From Hevea brasiliensis (Eukaryota > Streptophyta > Magnoliopsida > Malpighiales > Euphorbiaceae), in NCBI RefSeq assembly GCF_030052815.1, contig NC_079510.1:47954725-48018724 (forward strand): a DNA stretch of 64,000 bases, in the 5' to 3' direction. A program made the position numbers and the translations under genes. Below the pieces are notes generated by a model, which was not told the origin of the DNA, searched no databases, and was given only the letters and a program-made list of their open reading frames with translations. Position 1 is the stretch's first letter. The number at the start of each line of letters is the position of its first letter. Below are positions 35,148-46,306 of the stretch, piece by piece.

Positions 35148-37683
35148 TGTCACGACCCAACCTATGGGCCGGACTCAAGACTAGGACTCAGGCCACCTAA
35201 AGCCCCGAGGCCCGTAGTAAGCCTAACTGTTCATTAACCCAACTCTAAGGCCCATTTGGGCCCAATATCAAGAAAACAAACGGACAGAGTCCGGCCATAA
35301 AATGGACTTACCAACGGGGAGTTTTCGACTCACCCGACCTGTAAACACAATATATAGTCAATTGGGGAGCTCAGCTCACCCTCCACATACTCATCAACAT
35401 AATAATAAATGGGAGCTCAGCTCCCTCATCCAATCCATCAAACATGCATAGCATATTAAGTTTACAGGTCCCAAAATAATAATTTAGTTTACAGACCCAA
35501 ATCAAATAAGCTTTCTAACAGATGCGGAAATTCTAATATTTAACAAGTTTATACAACAAGAATAATTGACTGCGAGGGAGAAAAGCAGTTAACCAAAATA
35601 AAATCCTCCCGTAGTCTAAAAAAATATTGAACAGTTGTGAGCGTTCGACTCAGAGAGTAAAATATCAATTTTAACCATAATCTCTATAACTATTTAGAAC
35701 TAATGTACCCTGTAGAGTGAAATGCAACATTAACAACATTTTCACATCATAACATCAAAAAGGTAATTTGGAGCACTCACACACTCGTAGTATCAATCAT
35801 AACATATGGGAGCCGATCCCTATACGCCTCTCTTAAATCCAACCCGTGCCGAATTACTCAAGCTCTGACTTCCACTTAATAACCAAATCGAGGGTCCCGA
35901 ATTACTCAAGCCGTGACTACCCTCGAAGGATCGGGTCCCAAAATTACTCAAGCCGTGGATCGCCTGGCCCTATCCATAGTCCACACCACATCACACGCAC
36001 GCCAACGCACGACACCGCTCCAAATTACCACAACAACATTCATGGCACATTAATGCTATGAATGCAACATAATTCGTGCCTAGAGTTTAACTACATAAAT
36101 ATATGCATATAAGTGATGCATGGGCATGCCGAACATATAATAATATCGAAATTACAATTAAAATTAATATTTTACTCACGGACTTGACGACAATCACCGT
36201 GGCCGGGCGGAGGAAGAAGGTCATTCCGGCCACCGACAATCATATTACATTTATTTAATACAACTGACTCAATACAAACAAAGAAAAGACCAATTACGCC
36301 CTAAGTCGTAAAAAATCCGCAGAGTCTCCCCTATACCTAGGACCTACCCAACCCGCAAAAGGGTTCAAAACACACTTCTATACTCACAATCCATATATCA
36401 ACAGTTCAATCATATCACACAGCCCTCCCGCCCATCAAATCACCATCCATCACAATACGCAAAATTTCAATTTAGTCCTTATTATTGATCATTTTTGCAA
36501 AAACTTCCCAAACAAGCTCTAAAAATTATAAAACTTTGCCCTGCGGTTCTTAGCAATATTACTAAGCTATTGCAAAAAGAATCGTAATTTTCTAAGCTAC
36601 CACGAATATTTTATGGATTTTTAATCCTATTTAAGCACTAGAAAATTACGAAAAGCAAGGTTCGGTTTACCTTTGCCGATTCCGACTTCGGAATGCGCCG
36701 ACGCCCGACAATGGGGCTAGCCAAAACCTCGGTCCACCCGGGACTTTTCCAGAACGGTCCGTTCGCCCAAATTTGCGCATCTGGCCAATCGCCGAATTTC
36801 CGCGAATCGAGGATACCTACACGAAGCCCATAACACGGGGTTAGTACATAAATTTTTCAGAATTTTCTAAGCTCATTTAATGCTCGAAAATACACCGCGG
36901 TTTTCGTGGGACCCACCAAAAACGGTGTCGGAAAAATTCAAATTTATGTCGTTGCGAAGCTCTCGACGAATGGAGCGTGGCCTGGTGGCCTCGGTTTTCG
37001 TGGATTCACGGTTGCCGAGAAATCTAGCCCAAAAGTCGAAATGGGCTAAAATCTTCCCGAGCAAAAATCTGACAATCCGCTTGATGGATTTCTGCGTTTG
37101 GTGTCTATGGAAAGCTCTCGCCGAGTAGATGATTTTGGACACAAGACCCGGTCCAATTAGTGGCCGGACGGGCCGGACGGCCGAGGAAGTCGGGCGCGCC
37201 GCAGGGGGAGATCGCGCCGCTTTTCCCGGCTCGAGCGGCCGCTACCGGCCGGGACTACCGAGGCGGCGCGCGAGGAGGACGCAGGGAGGCGCCCGTGGCG
37301 CCAGGAGGGAGGGAGAGAGAACGAGAGAGAGAAAAGGGACGCGGGCGCAAAGAAAAGGAAGAAGGAAAAGGAGGCCCGGTCGGACCCGTCCGATCCGATC
37401 CGGCTTCGATTCGGGCCGTTCGATTCGAAAATTTTGAATTTTTTTTTTTCACGGAAAACGAGGTCCAAAATTCAAAAAAAAAATCTAAAAATTTTAAACT
37501 AAAAATACGACCAATTATATTTTTAGTTTTGCCACGTGGTCTTTAAATTAATTTTAAAAATCATCAAAGTTTATATTTCGAAAAAAAATAACCCGATTTT
37601 TAAATCCAAAATCTCAAAAATTCAAAAATTAAATAAAAATTAAAATAAAATGCCATTAAAAATTAAAATTTCGGGATGTTACA
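35148..37683 (-). repeat. 5' LTR of the Gypsy element (2,536 bp)
   Basis: Minus strand begins TGTAACATCCCGAA and ends GGTTGGGTCGTGACA. It contains a GC-rich block of about 290 bases (37140-37430) rich in CpG, and a set of AATTACTCAAG subrepeats at 35852-35960. Several open frames in the GC-rich block have no similarity to known proteins and are by-products of composition. Confidence 0.9.
35852..35960. repeat. AATTACTCAAG subrepeats in the Gypsy LTR
   Basis: Three copies of AATTACTCAAG, each followed after 25-35 bases by GGGTCCC in the first two copies, at intervals of about 48 and 42 bases. They sit at the point where the 3' LTR remnant breaks off. Confidence 0.8.
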
Positions 37684-37688
37684 GCTAA

Positions 37689-37836
37689 CAAATAGGTTCA
37701 TAATCAAGCTAAACTACCAAAATTGTATCAGAATTATACAACAAAAGGTAAGAACAGATATGCATAAAAAAATTCTTAAACAAATGCTCTAAATAAATGC
37801 AAAATAAGTGGCAGTTAACAAGCTGCCTTTCCAATA
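37689..37836 (-). repeat. 5' LTR of the Copia element, outer part
   Basis: Continues the Copia LTR after the Gypsy insert, ending ...TTTCCAATA. The target duplication GTTAC follows at 37837-37841. Confidence 0.92.
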
Positions 37837-37841
37837 GTTAC

Positions 37842-38569
37842 ATTTTGAAAATTCACCCTTTTATTGATAAAAGAAAAATTTTAAAATTTTTGTTTCACTA
37901 ATATTTTTAAATTCCATTAAATGAAGACAAAATACAATTATAATACTATAGTTAAAATAAATCACTTATACAAAATATAATTTTAATTATCTTAATTTAA
38001 AGGACATGATTATGTTGTTGAGTTCGATGAGAAGTGCTTCCACTTGATAATAATCTACCACCATAAAGAAAAAATATGTTTTACTTAAATTTTAATAAAA
38101 GGGAGTTCAAAGCCTTGACGAGCATTAATGCCTAAGCATTATGGTCATCCGAAGTTTTTACAGCTAAATCATGTAAAATTTCACTTAAATTTTAATAAAC
38201 GGGAGTTCAAAGCCTAAGCATTATGATCAAGAAAAATCCCTTCAATTATAACATTCCAATGGGAGTAGTTGAACATCAATCATTAATGCCTAAACGATAC
38301 AACAAGGAAGCCTGACTATTGAAGAGGATACCGGGGAGTGAATGAGGGTTAGGCAACAAGCCAACAGCTACATTAAGATACTGCAACTCTTTCGAGGGAA
38401 AAATGGCATTCCTCCATTAGTTTCCTTTAATAGACAACCTCTATATCCGCTTCATTAGTTCGTCCCTGCAGACTTTAACCAAGGGAAGGTTTATCTATTT
38501 CCAGCTTACCCCTTTATTCATACAAGGACATGGACATGGCCAACACGCCATGACAGGACTTGTACAAGG
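37842..38569. other. Intergenic DNA, no gene seen
   Basis: Nothing recognised apart from a short repeat (TTTTAATAAAMGGGAGTTCAAAGCC) near 38090 and 38190. Confidence 0.4.
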
Positions 38570-39620
38570 ATATTGTAACATAGCAATGACCAACAGGCAA
38601 CAGTAAAATAACAGACCCAAAAATAGTTGGATCGTAAAGTATTTTGAGTAGCATTCAGTGTTTTTTTAACATTCAATGAGAGCCAACTCAAGTATTCAGC
38701 ATACAATTCAGAAAGTTGAACATAAATCAGCTGACTAGAAGTCACTTTAGTTTCTATTAATAGTAGAACTTTTCAAGCTTTACCTTCTGATTTTGTGCAA
38801 CTAGAAATGGAAATGAGTCTTGTTTCAGGGTACAATTAATAGCAAAGAAGAAAAAAAGGATGGACCGATGAACAAATTTCATTCAGAAGCTGGCAGCAAT
38901 TATGAAGATGGCCGTAGCCATATATTGTATTAACAAACATGATGTACAGCAAAAAAAAAAATGGCAGAAATTCTGAAGCTGAGTTTGCTACAGATTATTT
39001 ATTAGCAAGGTGTAGACCTGCTGCATGCTAATTTCATGTTGTTTTGGGATTGTGTACACATGATCTGGCTTTATCTCTTAGCTCTGCATCATTGGGTTGA
39101 TATTGTAATATAGCAATGACCGCTGCGGGCAACAGTAAAATAACAGACCCAAAAATAGTTGGATCGTAAAGTATTTTGAGTAGCATTCAGTGTTTTTTTA
39201 ACATTCAATGAGAGCCAACTCAAGTATTCAGCATACAATTCAGAAAGTTGAACATAAATCAGCTGACTAGAAGTCACTTTAGTTTCTATTAATAGTAGAA
39301 CTTTTCAAGCTTTACCTTCTGATTTTGTGCAACTAGAAATGGAAATGAGTCTTGTTTCAGGGTACAATTAATAGCAAAGAAGAGCAAAGGATGGACTACG
39401 AACAAATTTCATTCAGAGTTATATAATTGGTGAAGATGCATGAAAGCATACATTGAAGCACAACATGATGTACAGCAAAAAAAAAAATGGCAGAAATTCT
39501 GAAGCTGAGTTTGCTACAGATTATTTATTAGCAAGGTGTAGACCTGCTGCATGCTAATTTCTGCTGTTGCTGGCTTTGGGATTGTGCATGACATGATCTG
39601 GCTTTATCTCTTAGCTCTTG
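38570..39620. repeat. Tandem duplication of the 3' end of the CHUP1-like gene
   Basis: Two copies, 38570-39087 and 39100-39620, with a period of 530 bases and long identical stretches, diverging mainly in a 90-base middle part. The right copy includes part of the last exon (39528-39620) and 3' UTR of the CHUP1-like gene; the left copy repeats the RDKARSC coding part without the rest of the gene. Confidence 0.9.
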
Positions 39621-40981
39621 GAAAGCCCTCATTGTTTCCACATCAAAACCTCCAGCAAACTGGCACCAAAAATGCATGCATTAACTTCTCCTCAGCGAAA
39701 TAAACCAAAACAAACACAGCTGTTGAACTTGAATGATTAAAAATGAGTTTTAACCTGATGTACCCGGAAGGCAAATCTAACACCTTGTACAATCAGCTCT
39801 TCTTCTTCAGCGCCCCCACCAACAGTTTCAAGCTCTGCAGATACTCTCTTCATATACTTCATTGCTAGTTTTACAGAAGCCAGCTTGATCTACAATAATG
39901 TGCAGTAATTAGCTAACGCCCAACAAAGGTACAGTGGATTAAAATAAATGCACTAAAGTTATTGAAAAGAATAGGGTCTATAATTACCTGTTGATCACAT
40001 CCCCTTTTAATCCTTGTGTTATTATTGAGTAAAAATTATATTTCTCCATTCTAATTTCTTAAAATTCTGATGGATTTTAGTAACATATGATAGCATTACA
40101 TTTGATAGCATTACAAGAAAAAGTAGCAAAAAGAAAAAGAGAGCTTGCCTATAGGGTAAACATGGAGAATCTTTACTGACGAATCCAAAGTAAGAAAGAA
40201 GCAGACAAACAAATGCATTTTTACAGATCTGGGAATTCATATGTGCGCATGCAGGGGCGGGAAGAGAAAAATAGGCAATATCTAACCTCTTTTTGTCATC
40301 TAGTAACCACTATTCTTTGTTTAGTAATGCACACTCAGTGGATTGTGTCAAAAGCAAGTTTAGTTGGCCTCCCCAATATTACAACCATGATTGATTAAAG
40401 GGGACAATTTTTAAATCCATCTCTAGATTATCAAAAGTGGAATTTGCTGGGATGGGTATTATTGTAATTACACTTCACATGAAACGTCAATAGAATGGAC
40501 AATTATTGTCCAATTCCGTGTAGAGCTACCCAACTTGAATCTGTTTTACGCAAGGAAGACAAAGGTTGGAAGTACAAGCCTAAAATTTGCAGTTGAAAAA
40601 AAGCGTACAAGTTACCTGGCTTACAATTCCAGTCTCAAGCATCCAACTCATTGGAATTTGAAACCCCTTGTATCTGTTTGTTGCAGATTCTCTCATTCTT
40701 GATAGATTGTAAGCACCATGCTCTAATCTGTGAAATTCAATATCTCACACAGGTAACAATTAATATAACCATAATGCCTAGACATCAAGTGAAAACACAA
40801 ATTGGGCTGCTAAATAAGACATATACTTTTCAAGCAAAGCCTGCATTTTCTTAAGAGCAGAACCACATGAATGACGAGCATCATCACGAAACGATGAAGC
40901 CTCTGATTCTAACTTCTTGAGATCACAGTAACCAAATGCAGCCTCCACACCATCTGCTCTGGCATCTGGGGCATCAAAGTG
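39528..40981 (-). pseudogene. CHUP1/IPGA1-like C-terminal exons, disconnected from an intact 5' part
   Basis: Four exons with good splice sites: 40981-40827, 40727-40616, 39889-39755 and 39659-39528, phases joining cleanly to a TAA at 39528-39530. They encode the conserved C-terminal domain (HFDAPDARADGVEAAFGY, KKLESEASSFRDD, IKLASVKLAMKYMKRV, QGVRFAFRVHQ, FAGGFDVETMRAF). In Arabidopsis CHUP1 is a chloroplast outer-envelope protein that links chloroplasts to actin; IPGA1-type relatives bind microtubules. Upstream of 40981 the gene is broken: the exons encoding the most conserved middle part (ending in the VDERAVLK-type segment) are missing, and intron sequence abuts a decayed first exon. The C-terminal exons themselves are open. 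A partial transcript is possible but a normal protein is not. Confidence 0.8.
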
Positions 40982-41039
40982 CTTACACATTCACAAATCC
41001 ACAAAAAAAGAACAAAAATAGCTGGCAAATATCACACCC

Positions 41040-42000
41040 CTGACTTTAGCGGGCCCCATTCTAGTCCCCTTTGGTGGTGGCGGAGGTGGAGGCGGTGCAG
41101 CTTGTTTGAGCAGCGCGGAGGGATGGGAGAGGAGTGGAGGTGGAGGTGGAGGTGGTGGTGGCAGGATGGAAACAGATTGATGAGAGACGCTTGTGTATGG
41201 AGAATGATGGGAGTATGATGACGAAGATCGTTTCGGTGGGGGTGGGGGCCGAGAACCCACAGAAGACAGTAGGATAGATAGACTGAGTTCGATCTGTTCC
41301 TTCCACAAGTGCCCGTGCCTGGCCCCCTGGCCTCTTTCTCTCTTCTTCTCTCTCAGACTCAGATTTTTGAATTTCATTTGAATGACAATGTCCGTACATT
41401 TAACTTAACTTCTTTTTTCCTCCTTTTATTTCGACTTCGTCACGTTCCAGGCAACTGTCAAACTCTGCAGAACCCTTGAACTTGCAGAAAGCTCTTTAAT
41501 TTTTCTTCTTCTTTAACAATCAACTCAGCCTGCTCAAACTCATTCCAATTTCCTCGTTCTCTTCCTTATTCTACTCTCTTTCTCAAACTCAACTTCTGTA
41601 AGCTTCATTCCTCACCCCTGTTTCCACTCTAATTTTTTTCAATTTTGGTCAGTATTTTGGTTGGAATTTCATTCTCCAGGAAATCTGCCAGAATACGCTC
41701 TCTTTCAATAACAACTCCTTTCTGAGAAGCCAACCTTTCAGTCTAGATTCTCGGTCGCGGAGCCTTTCGACTGAGTAAAAAGCTTCAACAAACGTCAGGA
41801 GGGGCTGGAGCAACGCAGAGGAACGTGGGGTGGAAGTAAACAAGGAAGAGTGAGAAACGAAGAGAGGAGGAGCTGAGGAAAGAGAAGAAAGAAGGTGCTT
41901 TGGCGGGGCTTCGAGAGCGGGGTGGCGCAGGAGTTGGCTGCTGGGTTTGAAGTTCCCAGGAGACTTCCCCAAAACCATTGGGTACCTTCCCCAGCCTTTT
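41040..42000 (-). pseudogene. Decayed copy of the CHUP1-like first exon (copy A)
   Basis: It aligns with the open exon at 43637-44626. The Pro-rich tract with KQAAPPPPPPPPKGTRMGPAKVR is at about 41180-41035 and the start region (KSPGN) near 41975. The part coding for the coiled coil (about 41400-41690) is recognisable only as scrambled sequence, and several frameshifts are present. Unlike copy B it retains GTRMGPAKVR beyond the Pro tract, after which it jumps into intron-like sequence. Confidence 0.8.
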
Positions 42001-43628
42001 TGTTGTATGGCTTTTGTCTTTTATAGAAACAGAGTATCTATGTCTAAACTTGACTTGGTCTCTGTGGCTCGAGATTGTGGATGATAAAGAGGGAAGGAGA
42101 GAGAGATGTAAGTGAGAGGTAACCAGGGAGAGTGAAGGGAAAAGCAAACTGCCAGTGTATAGTCTTCTCATAAGTGATTTCTGATCCAGTTTGACAAATG
42201 AATCCTATATGAAAAAGAATATTAAATATTTGAAATAATTAAATTAAAAAAAGTATGTATAAAAAACTTAATATTCTTCTTAATAATTATTATAACTGTG
42301 CTTTATGCTAATTAATTATTACTATTTTTTCTCTTTAATAATTTCATTTCTTTAATTATTTTAACTTTAAGAAACAGAAATTTTCAAAAAAACTTGATTT
42401 TTAATAATAAAGAGATCTAATTTTGATAATTTTTTATTTTTTGAATATTAATTAAATTGAAGCTTTATTTGATGATTAAGATTAGATGTGTGGTTTTTTT
42501 TTATTTATGAAGAATCGAATTTAGTGAAGATATGTGGAGGCAGATTGGGACGAAGGAATTTTGAAAGCAGAAGAGTTCCTGGGGTGGAATTTTATTAAAA
42601 AGGAAATTCTAAAGCCATTATATTTTCCAATCACTCCCAAAACGATAAACTGACTGAGTTGGATATTGTCAACACCTAAATGGCCAAATTATTAAATCTG
42701 ACAGTTGTCAACATTAAATTGATAAGGGAAATATATAATTTGTTGACGACAGCATGATTAAAGTTTTACGGAAAAATGTTGGTTTGTTTTTTCTATTTTT
42801 TTTTTTTTCTTTATTTGGTTTTTTTAAAAATATTTTTATTGTGGTAAATTTTATTTAAATTTATTACGATAATTTTCAATTTCTCACACAAAAAATGTCA
42901 GAGAATAAAAAATTCAAAAGCTAAAGAAATGCTTGTCAGACAAATGATGTCATGTTAGAATAAAACCACTATTAAGTAATTTTTATTTTTGTAATTTTGA
43001 AATCTTTAAAATTAAATAATTAATTTAAGTTTAAATTTTTGTAATTTTTATTATTTTTATTTATCATTATAATATAAAATATAAAAATATATATAAATTT
43101 TAATTATATTTTATATATTTTTATTTATTATTATATATTATAAAATTTTTATTTAATTTAAGTTTTATTATATATATATATGTAATAAGTATAAATATAT
43201 CTTATAATAATTTCATAATTATTATAATAATATATATATATTATTAAAATAAAAATTTAATAGTTATAATTAATAACTTAGAATAGTTAATAATTAAATA
43301 AATAATTAATAAAAAATAGAAAATTTTTAATAATAAAATTTAATGTAATTATAGTAACATTATAAATAAGCAATAATATGGAAATATATAAATCGCTTTT
43401 ATATTAATATAGTAAAAATTTTGATATTTTGATATCTAATTTTTTATTTTAAAATTTTTATTTTAAATTTTCATTTTTTTATTTTAATATGTATTTATTT
43501 AATTAATTTGAATTTTCTAGATTTTAAAATTAGGTATTTTTTTTAAGATAATATATTTGAATGGATTTTTAAAAATTAATTTAAAACTACATGTCAAGTT
43601 TGAAAATATTTTTTGATGTCATATTTTT
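41075..43628. repeat. Tandem duplication unit A (first exon plus upstream DNA)
   Basis: Aligns in order with unit B (43682-46306): Pro-rich coding repeat, start region, GATCCAGTTTGA upstream block, GTTGTCAACA block (42680 versus 45380), AAAGAAATGCTTGTCAG block (42923 versus 45612) and TACATGTCAAGTTTGAAAAT block (43590 versus 46284). The period is about 2.6-2.7 kb. The AT-rich parts are diverged and gapped. Confidence 0.85.
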
Positions 43629-43636
43629 TTTTTTTT

Positions 43637-44626
43637 TTAATTTAATAAACTAATCCTGTCAGGTTTGAATAGAATTCCTCGCGGAGGTGGAGGCGGTGCA
43701 GCTTGTTTGATAGCCGCCGGAGGATGGGGAGGAGGTGGAGGTGGAGGTGGAGGTGGAGGTGGAGGTGGCGCTGAAACAGATTGATCAGAGACGCTAGGTG
43801 ATGTTGATGAAGATACGGAGTATGATGACGAAGATCGTTTCGGTGGGGGTTTTGGAACCCTAGGAACGCGAGATCTCAGGTTAGATAGAGTGGAATCGAC
43901 GAGTTCCTGAGAGTTGCACCTAGAGTGCCTGGGTCTCTCAATTTCGGCTTCTTCTCTCTTGAAATCTGAAGTTTCAGACTTTTGAATTTGAGTCTCATGA
44001 TTTGCACTGACAATGTCCGTACATTTAACTCCTTTTTTCAAATTCCTGATCATATTCGACTTCGTCGACAAATCCAGTAACCCTTGAAACCTCTGCGAAG
44101 AAGAAAGCTCTTCACTTTCTTTATCAAACAACGCTTTCTTCAGCTCCACAATCTCAGCCTCCAAGGCCTTAACCTTATTCTCGCTTTCTCGTTTCTCTTC
44201 TTCAAACACAACCTTCGCTTCACTCAACTCTGTTCTAAGCCTCTCATTTTCACTCTCCAAGCACTCAATATTTTTCAATGCTTTTTCGAGCTCAGCATTT
44301 TTGGTTGAAATCTCATTCTCCAGTGCAGGAACTATAGCTACGCTCTCTTTCAACAACTTGAACTCGAGAAGCTCGGTTTTCAGTCTAGATTCTCGGTCGC
44401 GGAGCTCTTCGACGAGGCGTAAAAGCTCAGCAACGTCAGGAGGACGGGGCTGGACCTGGGCAGAGGAACGTGGGAAGTAAACACCGAAGGAGCGTGAGAA
44501 AACCTTCTGAGGCGCAACTTTCGCGGAGCTGGGAGAAGGAAGCGGCGGCTTTGGCGGCGTTTCGGTTTTGGGATTCCCAGGAGACTTCTGCAAGCCCATG
44601 GCCAACCTTACCTTCCCAGCAACCAT
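43637..44626 (-). pseudogene. Open but orphaned CHUP1/IPGA1-like first exon (copy B)
   Basis: An uninterrupted frame of 329 residues from ATG 44626 to TAA 43637. Residues 1-55 are a basic, Pro/Ser-rich N-terminus (KSPGNPKTETPPKPPL). Residues about 62-165 are a heptad-rich coiled coil (VEELRDRESRLKTELLEF..., NAELEKALKNIECLESENE). A Ser-rich linker follows, then a Pro tract near residues 290-310 encoded by (GGTGGA)n at 43731-43768. After PPPPPRGI the sequence no longer resembles the family and stops 11 residues later. The conserved C-terminal domain is absent; full-length relatives have about 600 residues. The frame being open suggests that it is recent or still under constraint, possibly as a truncated protein. 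It may be transcribed from its own upstream region. Confidence 0.75.
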
Positions 44627-46306
44627 TATTGTAAGCTTAAGAAGTCTTTTTCTCTGGTAGAGTTAAGCTTGATCATATACAGAAACGTCAGAGTCTCTGT
44701 GGCGTCTGAAACTTGGAGTTAGTGGCTCGAGAGAGATCGAGAGAGAGGAGTAAAGAGGGAAGCGAGTTAAAAAGTGTAATGTGGAAGTAAACTAGTGAGC
44801 TGAAAGGCCGGGCTGCACACAGATCGAGAAACGGTCTTCTTCTCATGGATCCAGTTTGAAAATATTTTGACAAAATGAAAATCATAAAAAAATAAGGGAA
44901 ATTATTAATATAAAACAGTTGACTCTCTTAATTAACAGGTGTTTAGATCTCAGTCTTGTCTCTTTTTCCTTTTCTTTAATTATTATAACTGCAAGCTTAT
45001 GCTACTAATTTATTAACATATATTTTTCAAGTTAAAGAGATCGAAATTTGCAAAAAATTTTAGTTTTTAAATAAGCTGAAAATGTAAGCTTTATTTGATT
45101 AATTATAATTGTGTGACAATTTTTTTATTTGAAAAAAATATGGTGAATGGAACGTGGCATGTGGGCGCGTGGGAGATTTACTAGAGAACTGGTTTTAGTT
45201 TTGAGGTGAAGTGGATCTGAATAAGGAAGAGTGCAGTGAAATCAATCCACAAACGGTGGGAATTTTGGAAAGCAGAAAGGTGTTCCTAACGGTCGCTTTA
45301 TTAAATCTTCAAATTCTAAAATCCGCCATATTCTCTGGAGTTTCTCGAGTAATTGACGATAAATTGATTCGAGTTGACAGTTGTCAACACCTAACAGGCC
45401 AGGGGCAGTCAAACGGCGTCGTTGACCATGTGATTAAAAAATTTTGCCAAAAATATATAATTTGTTTTTTTTTATTTTATTTTATTTTTTTTTACGATGG
45501 TTGTTGGTTTGGCACTTTTATTGTCATAAATGTGAAAATTTTCAAATTCAAGTGTTGCCCGTTGAAGCTCACATGAAAAATTAAAAGAACAAAAAAATTT
45601 CAAGATGCCAAAGAAATGCTTGTCAGGACAAATGATGTCAAGAGAGAATAAACCACTATTAAGTTTTTTTATTTTCTTTAAAAAATTAAGAAATTAACCA
45701 TGTTAATATAAGTTGTTATTAATATAATTTTAATTTATATATTTTTAAATTTTAATATATAAAAATAATATAATATTTTAAATTTTTATTAATTACTATA
45801 TATTTTATTTTTATTATTTTTGTCTCTCAAAATTTTTAATAAATATTTCATAATATATATATATATATGTAATAAGTATAAATATACCTTATAATAATTA
45901 CTACTTATTATAGTATTAAGATATTAACTATTAAATAACTTATTAGTTACATATAATTAATAACTTGTAATTTAAATTAATTAAATAAATAATTAATTAA
46001 AAATAGAAAAATTTTAATAGTGAAATGTGGTAATATTATAGAGTAGAGTGTCACGTGGCAATACCATGGAAATATCTTTCTGTTTTAAATAGATACTAGC
46101 AAAATTTTCATGCTGTAACATCTCGAATTTTTAAATAATTATTTTATGTATAAATTTTGATATTTTAATATGTTAAATATTATGATATTTTAATTTGAAT
46201 TTTCTAGATTTTAAAAATTAGGTTTTTATTTTTCAAGATAACATATTTGAATGATTTTTAAAAAATTAATTTAAAAACTACATGTCAAGTTTGAAAATAT
46301 TTTTGT
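43682..46306. repeat. Tandem duplication unit B
   Basis: Partner of unit A, as listed there. Its right end lies about 190 bases inside the solo LTR that begins at 46114. A junction of about 50 bases (43629-43681) with a T-rich run separates the units. Confidence 0.85.

Larger units (their letters stand above)
31078..37683 (-). mobile_element. Internally deleted Gypsy (Del/Tekay-like) retrotransposon inserted in the Copia LTR
   Basis: The insert is bounded by TGTCACGACC (left) and GGGATGTTACA (right) and flanked by a perfect 5-base duplication, GCTAA (31073-31077 and 37684-37688). Read on the minus strand: 5' LTR 37683-35148, primer-binding site, gag, protease, RT, RNase H, then directly a partial 3' LTR. 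The order, protease-RT sequence and long LTR suggest the Del/Tekay group of chromoviruses. Integrase and chromodomain are gone. Many frameshifts show it is dead. Confidence 0.9.
26468..37836 (-). mobile_element. Full-length Ty1/Copia retrotransposon with TA...CA LTR ends
   Basis: Both LTRs are present: 26468-26699 (3' LTR) and 30992-31077 plus 37689-37836 (5' LTR, split by a Gypsy insertion). Each is 232-234 bases. The outer target-site duplication is GTTAC at 26463-26467 and 37837-37841. Read on the minus strand, each LTR starts TATTGGAAAGG and ends CTTTTACA, so the ends are TA...CA rather than TG...CA. The duplication and the adjoining polypurine tract (26700 onward) support these ends. Without the insertion the element is about 4.76 kb. 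The two LTRs differ at roughly 15-20 positions by eye, so it is not recent. Coding order is gag, protease, integrase, RT, RNase H, as in Copia. Confidence 0.92.

Noticed and set aside
37129..37546. Overlapping Arg/Gly-rich frames on both strands
   Set aside because: By-products of the CpG-rich block in the Gypsy LTR.
40979..41399. Long frames over the GGT/GGA repeats
   Set aside because: They belong to the decayed Pro-rich exon of the CHUP1-like gene, read in shifted or opposite frames.
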